From Fistulifera solaris (Eukaryota; Bacillariophyta; Bacillariophyceae; Naviculales; Stauroneidaceae), in assembly GCA_030295235.1 (NCBI GenBank), contig AP026164.1, forward strand, positions 310,001-374,000: DNA of 64,000 nt, written 5' to 3'. Every line of letters begins with the position of its first letter. The stretch's first letter is position 1. Shown here in pieces: positions 43,470 through 54,776 of the stretch. The notes under the pieces were generated by a model. It did not search any database and had not been told where the DNA came from. It saw only the letters and a program-made list of their open reading frames with translations. Position numbers and translations under genes: made by a program.

Positions 43470-46227
43470 CGAGCTCGTCTTGGTTTTTGTCTCTTTATTC
43501 GTAAATCTAGTTGTAAATCTAGATCTGACTCCTCCTAACCTCTAACATTTGCAAATGGCGGTTCCTTTGGTACAGTAACAGGTAACAGGGCATTCATCCT
43601 TGCGATTACTCGAAGAGGGACACCACAGATACCGCACGTCGTTCATCGTCATTCTCAAGTAATGGTGATCGCGTTGTCGTCACATCGTTCCCCTTCTGCA
43701 TTCAACAATAAAGAAGATTTGAATTATTCTATAGTCATTTTATTTTATTATCTCTCGTATCTTCAATTTTTTGAAACTTGATCTCCGACAATGGGCAGAC
43801 ACAGACACACCAACAAAATACACATCGAAGCTCTGCAATTGAAATAGCAAGACCGAATGAACGCAAAAAATCAATCGCTCATCAACACCATAATATCATC
43901 GTCGTCGCGAGGCAAACAAAGTGCCTGTAATGGACTTGACATCCATTCTTTCCCCCTTGTTCAACTTGTATTTCAAACGCGTATTTCGCTGGTGAGATAC
44001 GAGCAGGCCGGGCTCGCAGCTGCGTTCATCATTATTGAAAAATATCCAGAGGCGTATATCGCGACATTCATTCGTGGATCGTGGGATCCCAACCGATACA
44101 TGGAGAAAACCGTTGCTCGAGACAGAAATACTTAGATAGTTCCCTCTAAATGATTTTTAAATTGAGTTTGTGAACACAAACTGATTTTGATTTTACGATA
44201 GGAGAAGCGGAGAAGCATCGCCAAACATCTTTGTCTCTTTTTTCGCTGCGTTCTTCTTCTTCTCACATCTCCTCTCAAAGGCGACTGAGAGAGGTTTGAT
44301 GTCCTCCCCGTATTCAGTTGTTGCCAAAGCTGTGGCCTGCGATCATAGCTTGGGACCGTATGGTTGAATACATAGTGGGAGCGCATGAAGGGTTGTGGTG
44401 CGTATGTCCCGAGGAAGGAGGAGTCGTCTCGCGAAAGGGCAACCTCGTGTCGTCTCGACGATTCGCTTGCCTGCTTGCGAGGCTTCCTGCCTTACCGGAA
44501 AACACGCAGTTGGAGCATTGTGCTGGGAAAAGTTCTTCACCTGAGTTGTGGGATCCATGAGGCGTGCCGAAGAACTGCGTGCGCCGATGATTGGTGAAGC
44601 AATGGTAACGGTTGAGCGGGGTTTGGGGTTCACCCGCTGAGCAGCTTATGAAAGCCACATTCGCCTTTCCGCTCCCAACCGGATACATGGGCGTTTGTGA
44701 TCGCTTGTTGACATCTGCTTAACGTCTTCGGAGCTCTTGCGGTGCTTATGAGTTATCCTAGAAATAGGTTAGCGGTTACGGGCACTAGCAAGGGTCCCCC
44801 ATATGTCCCAGCACAATGAAAAATGTATACCACAACTCCTACATGCTAACACTTGTTCATTTCAACACTAAATAAAGTAAAATTAATAAACTAAGACAAC
44901 TGATGGATGAGCGAGGCGGGTAATGACGATGGGGAAACTCTTCCATGTGACACTCTCCGATTCCGTGCGCTCAAGCGGTTTCATGGTCGTTTTTTTATTT
45001 GCTCTAGTTTCTCCATCTTTTGTTGTGTTACGCTCTGTGCTATAATACTCACTCCAATTTCTTCCAAAAGAGCCTTCAGTTTCTTGCTCAAATTACGGAA
45101 CGCGCGAGAGGAGATCCTAATTACCCAACATGTTCCATCTCGGCCACACGTTCCACAATTAGTGACATCCGTAACATCAACATTCACAAGAGTCAAATCC
45201 CAATATTGGGACTAAAATCGATTTCCGCGTGTCTCCCGGTATGTTTTTACGGCCTTGAGGTCCCTTCGGATGTATCTTAACGATACGTATTGTTAGCACT
45301 GCGAATTGTAGATGCAGTGACAACGAAAGAGACAATAAGGAAAGGGCACTTTCGGAAAAGAAAAAACGACGCGGACTTTGAAATTCCTTGTTTTCGGGGT
45401 GCTTTTTTCGATGTCACGACAGGAAGCTTCGTCAATACATGTCTGTTTCTAACACATGAACCTGCATTGATTCTTCTTTTTTTCTGTTATTCCACAAGAT
45501 TGATGAGTGCTTGATGATGATGCTGTGATCGCAAGATCTTTTGTCACTATCACACCAGGGGCTTTGTCGGCTGACCCCTAATAATTAAGACCAGCACTAC
45601 GAATAAAACGCATTCGCCCAGCCTAGCAAGTCTAAGGTGCCAGCCTCCGTAGGTAAAACAAGCGCCCCTCCGCATTGCATGCAAGTCGTCCGAATTTAGA
45701 ACAGTGCCTCGAGCCAGAGCAAGTCGATTAGCATATATTTTGCCATGCTCTTCACAACCAAGCGACGCTGAAGCATTTAATGAAATATATCGAGGCCATG
45801 CTTTTTAAAATCTTGTCCTTATACAGCGCAAATGGCCTGGGAAAAGATAGAATGTAGCGATTCCTTCAAGCCGTCACTGAAGCATCTAACTGTGCAATAG
45901 TGGAAGGGGATGGCGATTGAAAATCGCTCCCTCAAACCGGTGAGATCTAACCCTATTTGTAGCAAACTAGCAATCGAATCGCCGTGCAAGTGTTCAACGT
46001 GTATCTTTTGAAGTGTTCACTAAAATTCACTTTGAGTGAGCGCCAAAGAAACGGTCTTCAAAGCCGCTCTCATCTGATTGTGAATAAACGCTGCACTCTC
46101 AAACCCAAATTGGTAACGGAGCAATTCAAGCACACGTCGAAGAACTTGGCCAAACTTTATCAGTTTTGGCAATCAAAGAAGCAATCCAAAAATCAATCTT
46201 TTTCAACTTGCGGAGCTCGCCATCACC
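43470..46227. other. Gene-poor stretch, 2.7 kb
   Basis: I find no convincing gene. The part 44290-44690 is visibly more GC-rich, with purine/GTC repeats such as GTCGTCTCG; a 124-residue frame on the minus strand (44314-44688) has no recognisable domain. The part 45515-45590 has TGATGATGATG followed by a GC-rich arm and GGCTGACCCC, faintly like a box C/D snoRNA, but this is weak. No tRNA or snRNA was recognised. Confidence 0.3.
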
Positions 46228-47410
46228 TCAATTGGAACCTTCTTCTGGAATCTCAAAGACATCTCCATTTGACATAAACATCGATGTGTTCATCTGATCT
46301 AACAGCACGTTTTCTTCTGGTGATGTATTTTTCGTTTGATTACTCATCATCGCAATGCGATCCAGCTCCTGAAGAACAATGTGAGATATTTCAGTCCTAC
46401 CGAGAATGTCGCCCTGGTCTGCAATAGGACGAAAAACACCCGAGACAATGACTTCTCTGGAACACACACGTATGAGATCGTCTGGGGCAAGTAAATACGA
46501 CCAATGCTCGTTCAAAATTTCCATTCTTTTCAAGATTGAGTTTTTCGTCACATCAAGGGGTCCAGCTTTCGAATCATAGGAAGAGATGGTATGAACAGTT
46601 GTTTTTGGCGACCTAGTGAGGAAGTAGCTAGCGAAAAACCAGCCGTTGCAGCCCCTACCATGCGATGAGCCACGATAGATTTGCTGCCAGTGATATTTTC
46701 ACGTGCTATGAAGAATCGGAAAATCACGTATTCCTTTTGGCGATTCGACTGCTATTTTCAAGACCTGCATTGCCGTCAACATCAACATGAGCCATACAAA
46801 CTTTCCGATTCCTTGTGAAGTTGCCGAGCCTCCTCCAAAGAATCGGCAACGGGTCTATCATCGTTGAATTTATCGTTCGTTAAATTAGAGAGCTTTTTCT
46901 AATCTAGCCGTCATGTCTAGTAAAGGAGTTGGATAGCGCGGATCCAAGAAAACGCTTCATCATTATAATCGACGCCCCGCTTCACATCCTTAAGAACAAT
47001 GCATTGCTTTTTCTCTCCTTCGATTGCCAGCATTTTCCTTGCATTTGGTGAAAGCTTTGAGGAGAGTATGCCAGCAATAGGGCTTTGTACGGCGGATACG
47101 CCCATCCAGCCCGGTGATGATTACGGATACACGGATCCATCATCCACAGCATTATTGGAATGCCACGGCTTGATTATAGATCATAGACATAGCCCGCTTG
47201 TCTTGTTGAGTACCTGGTACTGTAACAACAACAAGAACGGCACTTACAACTGTATGGAATGTCGAAAGTAGGAATCTCAGAAAACACGGATTGACCATGC
47301 TCATACATTTTGTTGAAGTTCCGTATTCCGTCTGAAGTCGAGGTTGAAGTCGGGTCCCCAACTCCGCCGCCGATGAGTACGTGTTTTTCGGTCCTCCGTT
47401 CGGCGCACAA
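46228..47410 (-). pseudogene. Decayed protein-coding gene of unknown family
   Basis: Several coding-looking segments follow in order on the minus strand in different frames: FNKMYEHGQSVFSEIPTFD (near 47300), WMGVSAVQSPIAGILSSKLS to WIRAIQLLY (47110-46917), VADSLEEARQLHKESESLYG and AHVDVDGNAGLENSSRIAK (about 46860-46740), SIVAHRMVGAATAGFSLATS (about 46680), then LKRMEILNEHWSYLLAPDD to the end at 46228. They are split by stops (for example TAA before SSPGWMG) and shifts. Some breaks could be unseen introns or sequencing errors, but the density is higher than in neighbours, so I call it a pseudogene. I do not recognise the family. Confidence 0.5.
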
Positions 47411-47491
47411 TGAAGTTTACATTTTGTTATTATTTGAGTCGCTGAAAGAGATCGCAATCAAGCATTGATATAATATACAGTTAAAACAGCC

Positions 47492-48750
47492 ATGCGCTTC
47501 ATTCTCCTTGCTTCCTTTTTGGTGACTGCCAGCAGTTTCACGGTTCCTTCTTGGACGCTAACGAGTCAACAAAAGACCGGTCTTTCGTTACTTCCCACAC
47601 AAGCCGAGCAGGCCTCATTTTATCCATTTGAGGACTCCAAGTCCGCTCTCCAACAAGCCAAAGGTTCCACAGAGAAGGATGGAAAAGTCCGTCAGCTTTT
47701 GGGACTTCGTGGTGCTTCGGAAGAGACTGATATCTGGAAGATTCGATTGCAGCTCACCAAACCGGTGACGTGGGTCCCTCTTGTTTGGGGTGTCATGTGC
47801 GGCGCAGCCGCCTCGGGAAAACTATCACTGGATGTGGAATCCGTTTGATCCGAACGATCGCGATATCGCTTTAGGCGCGGAAGATGCCCTGAAAGGCTTT
47901 GTTGCAATGATTCTAGCTGGACCGTTCTTGACTGGATACACTCAGACGATCAACGACTGGTATGATCGGGAGATTGATGCCATCAATGAACCGTATCGTC
48001 CTATTCCCTCTGGTGCTATTTCAGAAGGAGAAGTTATTTTTCAGATTTGGTTTCTTTTGCTCGGAGGCTTGGGTATTGCGTACGGATTGGATGTCTGGGC
48101 TGGTCATGATGTTCCGACCGTGCTGCTCCTCAGTATCTTTGGTTCCTTCATCTCCTACATTTATTCCGCGCCGCCTCTTAAATTGAAGCAAAATGGATGG
48201 GCTGGAAATTATGCGTTGGGTGCGTCGTACATTTCTTTGCCTTGGTGGTGTGGTCAGGCCGTTTTTGGCGAACTTGATCGTCCCGTTTACTTCATTCTGT
48301 GAGTAAATGTTCTGCATTCGTTGGTGATGCTTATCTAAAAAGAACTTGACAGCTCACTTTTATTTGCTTCAACTTGATAGCCCGATCCTTTACTCGATTG
48401 CCGGATTAGGTATCGCGATTGTAAATGATTTCAAGTCCATTGAAGGAGACCGTGCGTTGGGTTTGCAATCTCTTCCTGTTGCCTTTGGCGTAGATACGGC
48501 GAAGTGGATCTGCGCTTCTTCGGTCACTTTGACACAGCTCGGAGTAGCTGCTTACCTTTTCAGTTTGAACGAACCTCTGTATGCAGGAATCCTTTTGGCT
48601 TTGATTTTGCCGCAAATGTATTTCCAAGCGACTCTCTTGTTGCCGGATCCCATTCAAAACGATGTAAAATACCAAGCGTCCGCCCAACCTTTCCTTGTGT
48701 TCGGAATCCTTGCAACTGCTCTTTGTATCGGACATCACGATTTCGCATAA
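47492..48750 (+). CDS. chlG: Chlorophyll synthase
   Basis: About 391 residues. MRFILLASFLVTASSFTVPS is a signal peptide with ASSF cleavage site, a plastid bipartite signal. The enzyme prenylates chlorophyllide a with phytyl (or geranylgeranyl) diphosphate in the thylakoid membrane. UbiA-family motifs: NDWYDREIDAINEPYRPIPSG and NDFKSIEGDRALGLQSLPVA, the two Asp-rich prenyl-diphosphate sites; VTWVPLVWGVMCGAA is the family's first helix. Intron 48299-48380 joins YFIL to PILYSIAGLG. One excess A in the run 47818-47821 breaks the frame within ASGNYHWMWNPFDPN. It ends about 50 bases from the convergent ABCF gene. Confidence 0.95.
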
Positions 48751-48798
48751 AACTACGGCAAGAAGTGTAGAATCTAGAGATGATGAATAAAGCTTTAC

Positions 48799-50871
48799 CT
48801 ACGCAAAACTACGTAAATACTCATCAATGCCTCCCTCGACCCGTCGTAGCTTACCTTCGTCGCCAATCAATGCGTAGCATTTTGCTTTCACGGCACGGAT
48901 AAAGTTAGTATCGTGACTGACCATAATAACTGTGCCATTCCAATGATTCAGACCATGGCAGAGCGCTTCGACGCTTTCTACATCAAAGTTTGCGGTCGGC
49001 TCGTCCAGAAAGAGTAGCTGTGGCGATGCGAGAAACGCTCCAGAAAGAAACAGCCGACATCGTTCCCCACCACTCAGGTACTTTACATTTGTTGTGGCTT
49101 GCTGAGGACTCAATCCGAACGAGGTTAACGAGCCTCGAATGTCTTGCTCGTTGAGCTTTGGAAATCGCTTGGCGAGGAACGAAATGCAGTTCTGCTCTTC
49201 GCTGGTCAAGGTACTTATGATGGAGTCCACGTGTTCCTGATCTAAAAAAGCCACGTCCACATTAAGGGCGTGTTTGACTGATCCTTCCTTGGGCTTTTCT
49301 AATTTGGCAAGGAGACGGAGCAAAGTGGATTTCCCACTGCCTGATTCTCCCAAAATGCAATAGCGTTCCCCTTCTTCAGCACAAAAATCGACACAGTCGA
49401 ATATCATGCCGTCCCTTTTCGTCGCGATGATCGTATTAGTCGTTGGGTTGGTCTCGTCTCTTTTCGGCGGGACGATAGGCATCGAAGGATTTTCGTATGC
49501 ATGTCCTAAATCTGTCGCCACAATTAACGGTTCATTCCATCGACTCGTCACATGTTTGAAGATAAACTGCACCGCTTTGTCAGGAGGAGAAGCGATGGAC
49601 TTTTTCGCCATGTCCAAAAGCTGAGTCGTCGATAAAGCGCGACGAGTCGATGCGTCCAAGGCATTGATGGAACCTGTTTTAATACCCGATCCAACACTTT
49701 GGTTCGTTCTGTGATGGCCGTGTTCATCTTTCTCAATTCCAGCCTTTTCAATCTTCCGCCGAACCACTGCTACCTTATTGTTCTTGCTGCGTTTCGGTTT
49801 AGCTTGCTTCTTTACATTTTCTAGCGTTTTAAGCATATGATTTCTTTTCTTTTCGAGGGCGATTACTTGTCGAATGGCATGCAAATCGTTTTGTCGTCTG
49901 TATATTCGATAAGAGGAGTAGTTTCCCGGGTAGTACAACAAGTTTTTCTCGAAGAAATCCATAATATAGTCGGCAACATCGTCCATAAGATCGTGATCGT
50001 GCGATACCATTAGAACTGTAGTTTGGTTTCTGGTGCTGACGAGTTCAATGAGATCCCGAAGCATGAGTAGACCTTGAATATCCAGACCGTTGGTTGGTTC
50101 ATCTAGGAGCAACAGATTCGACCGGCATACAAGCGGAATTGCTAAAATTGCTCGTTTTCTCAAGCCCGGTGATAGTGTCGATAAAGAAAGTGCCCAAAGA
50201 GTAGCGTCATGCAAACCAACGAAAACGAGTGCTTCCTTCATATTCTTTTCAAACTCGACTTCCGCTTGTTTCATGTCATCTTCCAGACGGGCCATTTTAT
50301 CAGCGATTTCTTCCACAGCTGCTTGATCCTCTTCTGAACTCATGTCCAATTTTTCCATTTCAGCTTCGAGCAAAGTGATTTCTTTCTCAGTGGATGCAAT
50401 CGACCTCTGAGAATAATGTTTCAGTAGCTCGATAGTCGTTTTCTGTGCGGCGTCCTCGATTTCCAGCGATTGGATTTCTTGCGGCAGAAACAACGTCGAA
50501 ATATGCGGAGGAAAGCCCGGGATAAGACCCGCTTGAATTCGTTTGAGTAAAGTAGACTTGCCACTGGCATTTCGTCCAATTAACGCATACACTTGAGCCG
50601 CCAGCAGCTTGAGAACAGCATCCTCCAACAAGATACGACCCGATCCTTGATTCGAGTTGCTTAAATATTCGAGCCGCACACCATCTACCAGAATATCTTT
50701 GGGCTGAAACGTTCGACGAGAAATCCCTCGACCGCCCTGTCCTCTTCCGCCCCAACTAATTTTGCCGTCATGTAGGGCGCTTTTGCAAAGGGCTTGTTGC
50801 CATGCGGTGGCGAACGTATCGGTATCATTTAACGATTCGAGCTGCGATTGAAGAACGGAAGCTGTGGGCAT
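48799..50871 (-). CDS. ABC-F ATPase (GCN20/EF-3-like)
   Basis: Intact 690-residue frame with two ATP-binding domains and no membrane segments. Domain 1: Walker A GRNASGKSTLLKR, signature LSPGLRKRAILAI, Walker B LLLLDEPTNG. Domain 2: GESGSGKSTLLRLL, LSGGERCRLFLSG, LLFLDEPTANFD. An ABCF linker with coiled coil (EKEITLLEAEMEKLDMSS) inserts within domain 1 and a basic stretch (KPKRSKNNK) follows. ABC-F proteins act on the ribosome, for example in translation factor recycling and ribosome biogenesis. Subtype not resolved. The domain 1 signature is degenerate (LSPG rather than LSGG), as often in ABCF. No targeting peptide is seen. Confidence 0.88.
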   Translation of the reverse strand: MPTASVLQSQLESLNDTDTFATAWQQALCKSALHDGKISWGGRGQGGRGISRRTFQPKDILVDGVRLEYLSNSNQGSGRILLEDAVLKLLAAQVYALIGRNASGKSTLLKRIQAGLIPGFPPHISTLFLPQEIQSLEIEDAAQKTTIELLKHYSQRSIASTEKEITLLEAEMEKLDMSSEEDQAAVEEIADKMARLEDDMKQAEVEFEKNMKEALVFVGLHDATLWALSLSTLSPGLRKRAILAIPLVCRSNLLLLDEPTNGLDIQGLLMLRDLIELVSTRNQTTVLMVSHDHDLMDDVADYIMDFFEKNLLYYPGNYSSYRIYRRQNDLHAIRQVIALEKKRNHMLKTLENVKKQAKPKRSKNNKVAVVRRKIEKAGIEKDEHGHHRTNQSVGSGIKTGSINALDASTRRALSTTQLLDMAKKSIASPPDKAVQFIFKHVTSRWNEPLIVATDLGHAYENPSMPIVPPKRDETNPTTNTIIATKRDGMIFDCVDFCAEEGERYCILGESGSGKSTLLRLLAKLEKPKEGSVKHALNVDVAFLDQEHVDSIISTLTSEEQNCISFLAKRFPKLNEQDIRGSLTSFGLSPQQATTNVKYLSGGERCRLFLSGAFLASPQLLFLDEPTANFDVESVEALCHGLNHWNGTVIMVSHDTNFIRAVKAKCYALIGDEGKLRRVEGGIDEYLRSFA

Positions 50872-51228
50872 TTGGTCGAGCAGTATGTAAGCGATTCAGC
50901 TGCCGGGTGCTTGAATTACAGAGATGGTAGTAAATGGGATTGTTCTTGAGGGCGTCAATAAATAAGGTATTTCTTGTTAAGAATAAAACGCCATCATGTA
51001 CGATTGATTTTCAGTCATGAACCATGAAACAAGTTCTAATTATAGTTGACGATGTCAATAATTGCTAGCATCAACAACTTTATTTCTTTTCCAGTAAGCA
51101 GACTAATGGTTCAAAGCTGGGTCGATGTCTCTGCATCACAATTTACTTTGTATGGCCCGCTCGAAGTTAACAAAGTTTACTGTCAAAACATGATTCTAAC
51201 ATTTGCGTCTCTTTGTCGATCCATTCGA
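50872..51228. other. Intergenic region upstream of ABCF
   Basis: About 360 bases; promoter of the ABCF gene and 3' end of the S1 gene. Nothing else seen. Confidence 0.3.
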
Positions 51229-52280
51229 CTACGAAAGCTCTCTACGCGGACCGGGTAAATATGGGGGACGATTGGCTGTCACCTTGATGCGTCGTTGCTC
51301 AAAATCAAGATCGGATACCCAAATTCGCACGCGATCTCCAACCTTCATAAACTCAGTTGGATGCGATCCCTTCGACCAACCAAACGCAGGATGGTCCATG
51401 AAGTGCAAGAAAGCATCCACTTCTGCGCCTACCTCCACATAAGCTCCAAAGTCGGTGATACGTTTGAATTCGCCCCACAATTCGTCATCTACTTGCATAT
51501 CCACAAGAGCAATCCGATTCTTTGCAAAGTCATCACTGGTCTCTTCTCTCAAAATGTCTTCCGGCAACATTGATAAATGTAATTTTTTCTTTTCCGCATT
51601 TATAGAACGAACGCGGACCATCACTTCATCGCCCGGTGTCAAAATCTGTTTGGGGTGTTCCACAAAGACGTCTCTACTTATTTGAGAAACGTGCAAGAGA
51701 CCGTCACATTCGGTTCCAATGTCAATATAAGCGCCAAATTTTGTTAGAGAAATCACTATACCCGTCACTTCCATACCAGGAATCAGCGCTGTCAAGGGTG
51801 TTCGATCATCGAAAGGTAAAGGACGCTGTACTTTTGCAGCCCGCTTCTTTTCTCGCTGTTGCTCTTTGACGAACATCATCATCCCTGTGTGTAACAAAAT
51901 GAATTCGAAATGAGGCTATGTTGATGATCTGTACTCCGAGTACTTGCATCGAGTTTTGACTTACGTCGTTTTTTGGTTTGATCCGATTCTCGTTTCTTTT
52001 TGTTGACAATCGCACGTTCTTGTCCAGCTTTCACCAGACGCTCTTTTACTCTCGGATTGAGTGAATCCCAGCGCGAGCTTTTGATTTTCTCTTCAACTGG
52101 TTGCACTTGTGCCGGTTCATCTTCTTCGTCATCGTCGGTCCAAAGTACGCTGATATCAGCATCGGTCGCTTGTAATGTCCTCAGTGTGGATGGCGCCATT
52201 CGGTGTGTACAAAATGGAGTAAAGGCACGGACTTGTGCGTGCACCAGAAGCAGGCACACAATAAGAACGTTATTCATCAT
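51229..52280 (-). CDS. Plastid S1-domain RNA-binding protein
   Basis: Exons 51965-52280 and 51229-51884, intron 51885-51964, 323 residues. MMNNVLIVCLLLVHAQVRAFTPF is a signal peptide with VRAF cleavage site, pointing to the plastid. Two S1 domains: MEVTGIVISLTKFGAYIDIG with LLHVSQISRDV, and DELWGEFKRITDFGAYVEVG with FLHFMDHPAFG. Tandem S1 proteins with this layout include plastid ribosomal protein S1-like factors and elongation factor Ts-associated S1 domains. The N-terminal linker is acidic then basic (DDDEEDEP, KKKRESDQTKKRR). A role in plastid translation or mRNA binding is inferred. The frame is intact. Confidence 0.85.
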
Positions 52281-52781
52281 AGTCTTTACGATCGACCCGG
52301 ATGCGATTTGTTTTGATCAAGATTGTTATTTGATTGTATGAATACTTGTACCTGTCGATCGACTCAGCTGACTCGTTTTCATGTACGCCGATGGCGTTTT
52401 GTTCTGCGATGCGCTATGATGTGGACGAGTTGTTTGTTTATTTGAATTTGATGGGCGCCAGATGATATCCGTCTGTACTTTGTACGTTTGTCGACTATAC
52501 AGCAAAGCACGCGGACGATCCTGGGACTATCGTGAACAAACTTTTTTCGGTTGGTGCGTGACTCGACGACTCGTGAGCAAATTATGGTTGGTTTCCTTGT
52601 TAAGGTCGGCTACTAATTCGCATGTTAAGACCATTCACAAGCTTGCCATTGTCATCGATTATTTTATTTTAAAACTTCAAAGCGTCTATTCAGAAGCTTA
52701 ATTTACTAAACTTTAGTGCAAGACGTATAGTAACCACAAGGGTGGGTATTTCTGTTTTCTGACGTTTGCCTGATCTCGTTG
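52281..52781. other. Intergenic region
   Basis: About 500 bases between the S1 gene start and the end of the AlkB-SRA gene on the same strand. Nothing recognisable. Confidence 0.3.
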
Positions 52782-54374
52782 TCACTTGACAATTCTCTTT
52801 TGCTTGTGTTCTTTCGTATCCAAGCCATACAGTGGCAGCTTGCGCAAATTGTGTGCCTCAACCCGATTCTCGTCAAAACGTGTCCCTACCGGATTTCTTT
52901 TCAAAAGAAAGATACAGATTTTTCTCCGAAAAATCTTATGATACGGTAGACGCCGTCATAGCGATGCAACACTTTTGCACCACCTTTTGTTTTCGAAAAA
53001 CTCGAATCGGAATTTTTGCGGAAAATTCACTAGCATGGCCCGGGCGCCGGATTTCAAGTTGGCCGTATAGACAAGCGCGTCAAATGTATCATCGTCGCCC
53101 TTGTACTCTCCCGACAAACTAATGGCTTCGCATCCGCGCTTCCTAGATCCACTCACACCTTGTTGCGTCCTGAAGAGAGAGTTCGACAATGTGAGACCTG
53201 CATGTAACATTTCAGACGAGTATGGCGCGACCAAGAAGTGTACTTACAAATGGTATCCATGTTGTATCATTTCTGCTCGAGTGTAAAGCTTTCCTTCAAC
53301 CAAGCCTTCCACACAATTACCAAAGGGCTTCGCCTTTAACGGTGGAGGTGGACGTAGATCGTATATTGGCGTACCAGTATCTTCTTTTAGGGTTTTTTGC
53401 AAGCCATCGCGGAAAATGACGACGACCCGTGCCTCTCGTGGATCGCTGCATCCGTCCTCCAAATTCTTCTTGGGCAGTACAGCATGAATGTAATTTTGTT
53501 GCATCAACCCTGATTAGAAGATTGAGTTAAAACAAGACAGTATTTGCATTCACACGACGCATAAACAGAATTTACCATCCATAAGGTAAGCGTCACCAGA
53601 ACCAGGAAAAATCTTGTATTCAGAGTCACCGTCTTCAGGACCTTTTTCTTTCACTTTGATGGAAACACAACGACCGCTTCGTGACGCATTGACAACAACA
53701 GCAAAAATTACCGACTCCCCTTGATTATCGTCCGCGTGATAATGAATTCTGTCATTCGAACCTCGGTAGTAGATGACGTTTGCCCCAATCCGAAAATCAC
53801 CGACTTGGCAGATTTCTAAAGCCCGGTCCCACATTTGCTCGATACCTTTCACTCGTTTTAGAGGGAAAGCCTTCATTTTAGCAACACGATAGTCGTAGCC
53901 CGGGTTCGGAGCCTTAAAATCATCTTTGGCTTGCTTGTGCAAAAGAAATTGTGCTCGAGGCTGATTCGTACTTTGTGTTTGATATACACGGAACAAGTCG
54001 CACTTGTTGAGCTCCCGTACTATTCCTCTTCGCTCTCTTTCGTCATTCAGCCAGCCGGGGTACAAGGTCAGAGTGCCTCCGCGTTGCAAAGGGATAGTGA
54101 TGGTATCGTTTTGCCACGTCTCTGGCTCGAAACTGCGAAAGGGCGACCACTCTCCTTTCTTACCATCAAAATGTCGACGCTGTATAAGAGGGGGTTGTGA
54201 CACTTTGACGGACGGTGCTTTCTTTGCGACAATTCTCTTCTTCTTCTTTTTGAGCGATGGCTTTTGGCATGCGGGGGCCGAGGAAGTAGGTCGGATCTTC
54301 TTTGCTGGTTTTGTGCATGACAACACGGCCGACTTCGTCAGTTTCTTCTTGCTACTGGTGGTCGGCGCCTTCAT
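52782..54374 (-). CDS. AlkB-type 2OG-Fe(II) dioxygenase fused to an SRA/YDG methylcytosine-reader domain
   Basis: Three exons, 53576-54374, 53248-53509 and 52782-53170 (introns 53510-53575 and 53171-53247), about 483 residues. The first ~50 residues are Lys-rich, nuclear-localisation-like. Residues ~65-290 are an AlkB fold: GANVIYYRGSNDRIHYHADD (Fe ligands His and Asp, HxD), second Fe His in QQNYIHAVLP, and 2OG-binding Arg in ARVVVIFRDG. The SRA domain follows without a linker: PFGNCVEGLVEGKLYTRAEM, GVSGSRKRGCEAISLSGEY, DALVYTG, IPIRVFRKTKGG, YDGVYRIIRFFGEKSV. Reading through requires two one-base additions, at CC 53063-53064 (restores the YTG motif) and AAA 52908-52910. Predicted action: oxidation or repair of a modified or alkylated base at methylcytosine sites (inference). 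Confidence 0.85.
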
Positions 54375-54776
54375 GAGTTTTCCTAGACCAATCCCGCAAC
54401 GTTATTGGTCGATCCACGGGGCGCAACGGCGCAACGTGGTCATGAAGTTTGGATGATCGAGCATGGGTATTATGGTTTTTTCTTTTCTCCATTCGACAAA
54501 CACTTCACGAAAAATCTTTGACATGAATATAAGCCGTTTGTCAGAGTGCGCGCGCCGCGCGAATGAAAACATAGCTAGGGTTCTCCATAAACCGTAGCTA
54601 TACCAATAGCTATATTGTGCAGAATGCAACTTCATTGGCCGTATAACCTTTTTGTTGTTATACAATAATTACAAAATATTTATCGCTATCTTTTTTCAAA
54701 GACGGAGCGCAAATTCAAGAGATAGAATTGCACGTCACAGCTGGCTACAAATCTGACTTTCCTATCATCCATTCGC
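54375..54776. other. Intergenic region
   Basis: About 400 AT-rich bases between the AlkB-SRA start and the end of the ABC transporter gene, both on the minus strand. A TAGCTATACCAATAGCTATA dyad near 54595-54613 is the only visible feature. Confidence 0.35.

Noticed and set aside
44314-44688. 124-residue minus-strand protein
   Set aside because: No motif, and comparable frames are open on the other strand, as expected in GC-rich non-coding DNA.
45515-45590. Box C/D snoRNA
   Set aside because: Only TGATGA and CTGA-like words are present; no terminal stem or guide match could be shown.
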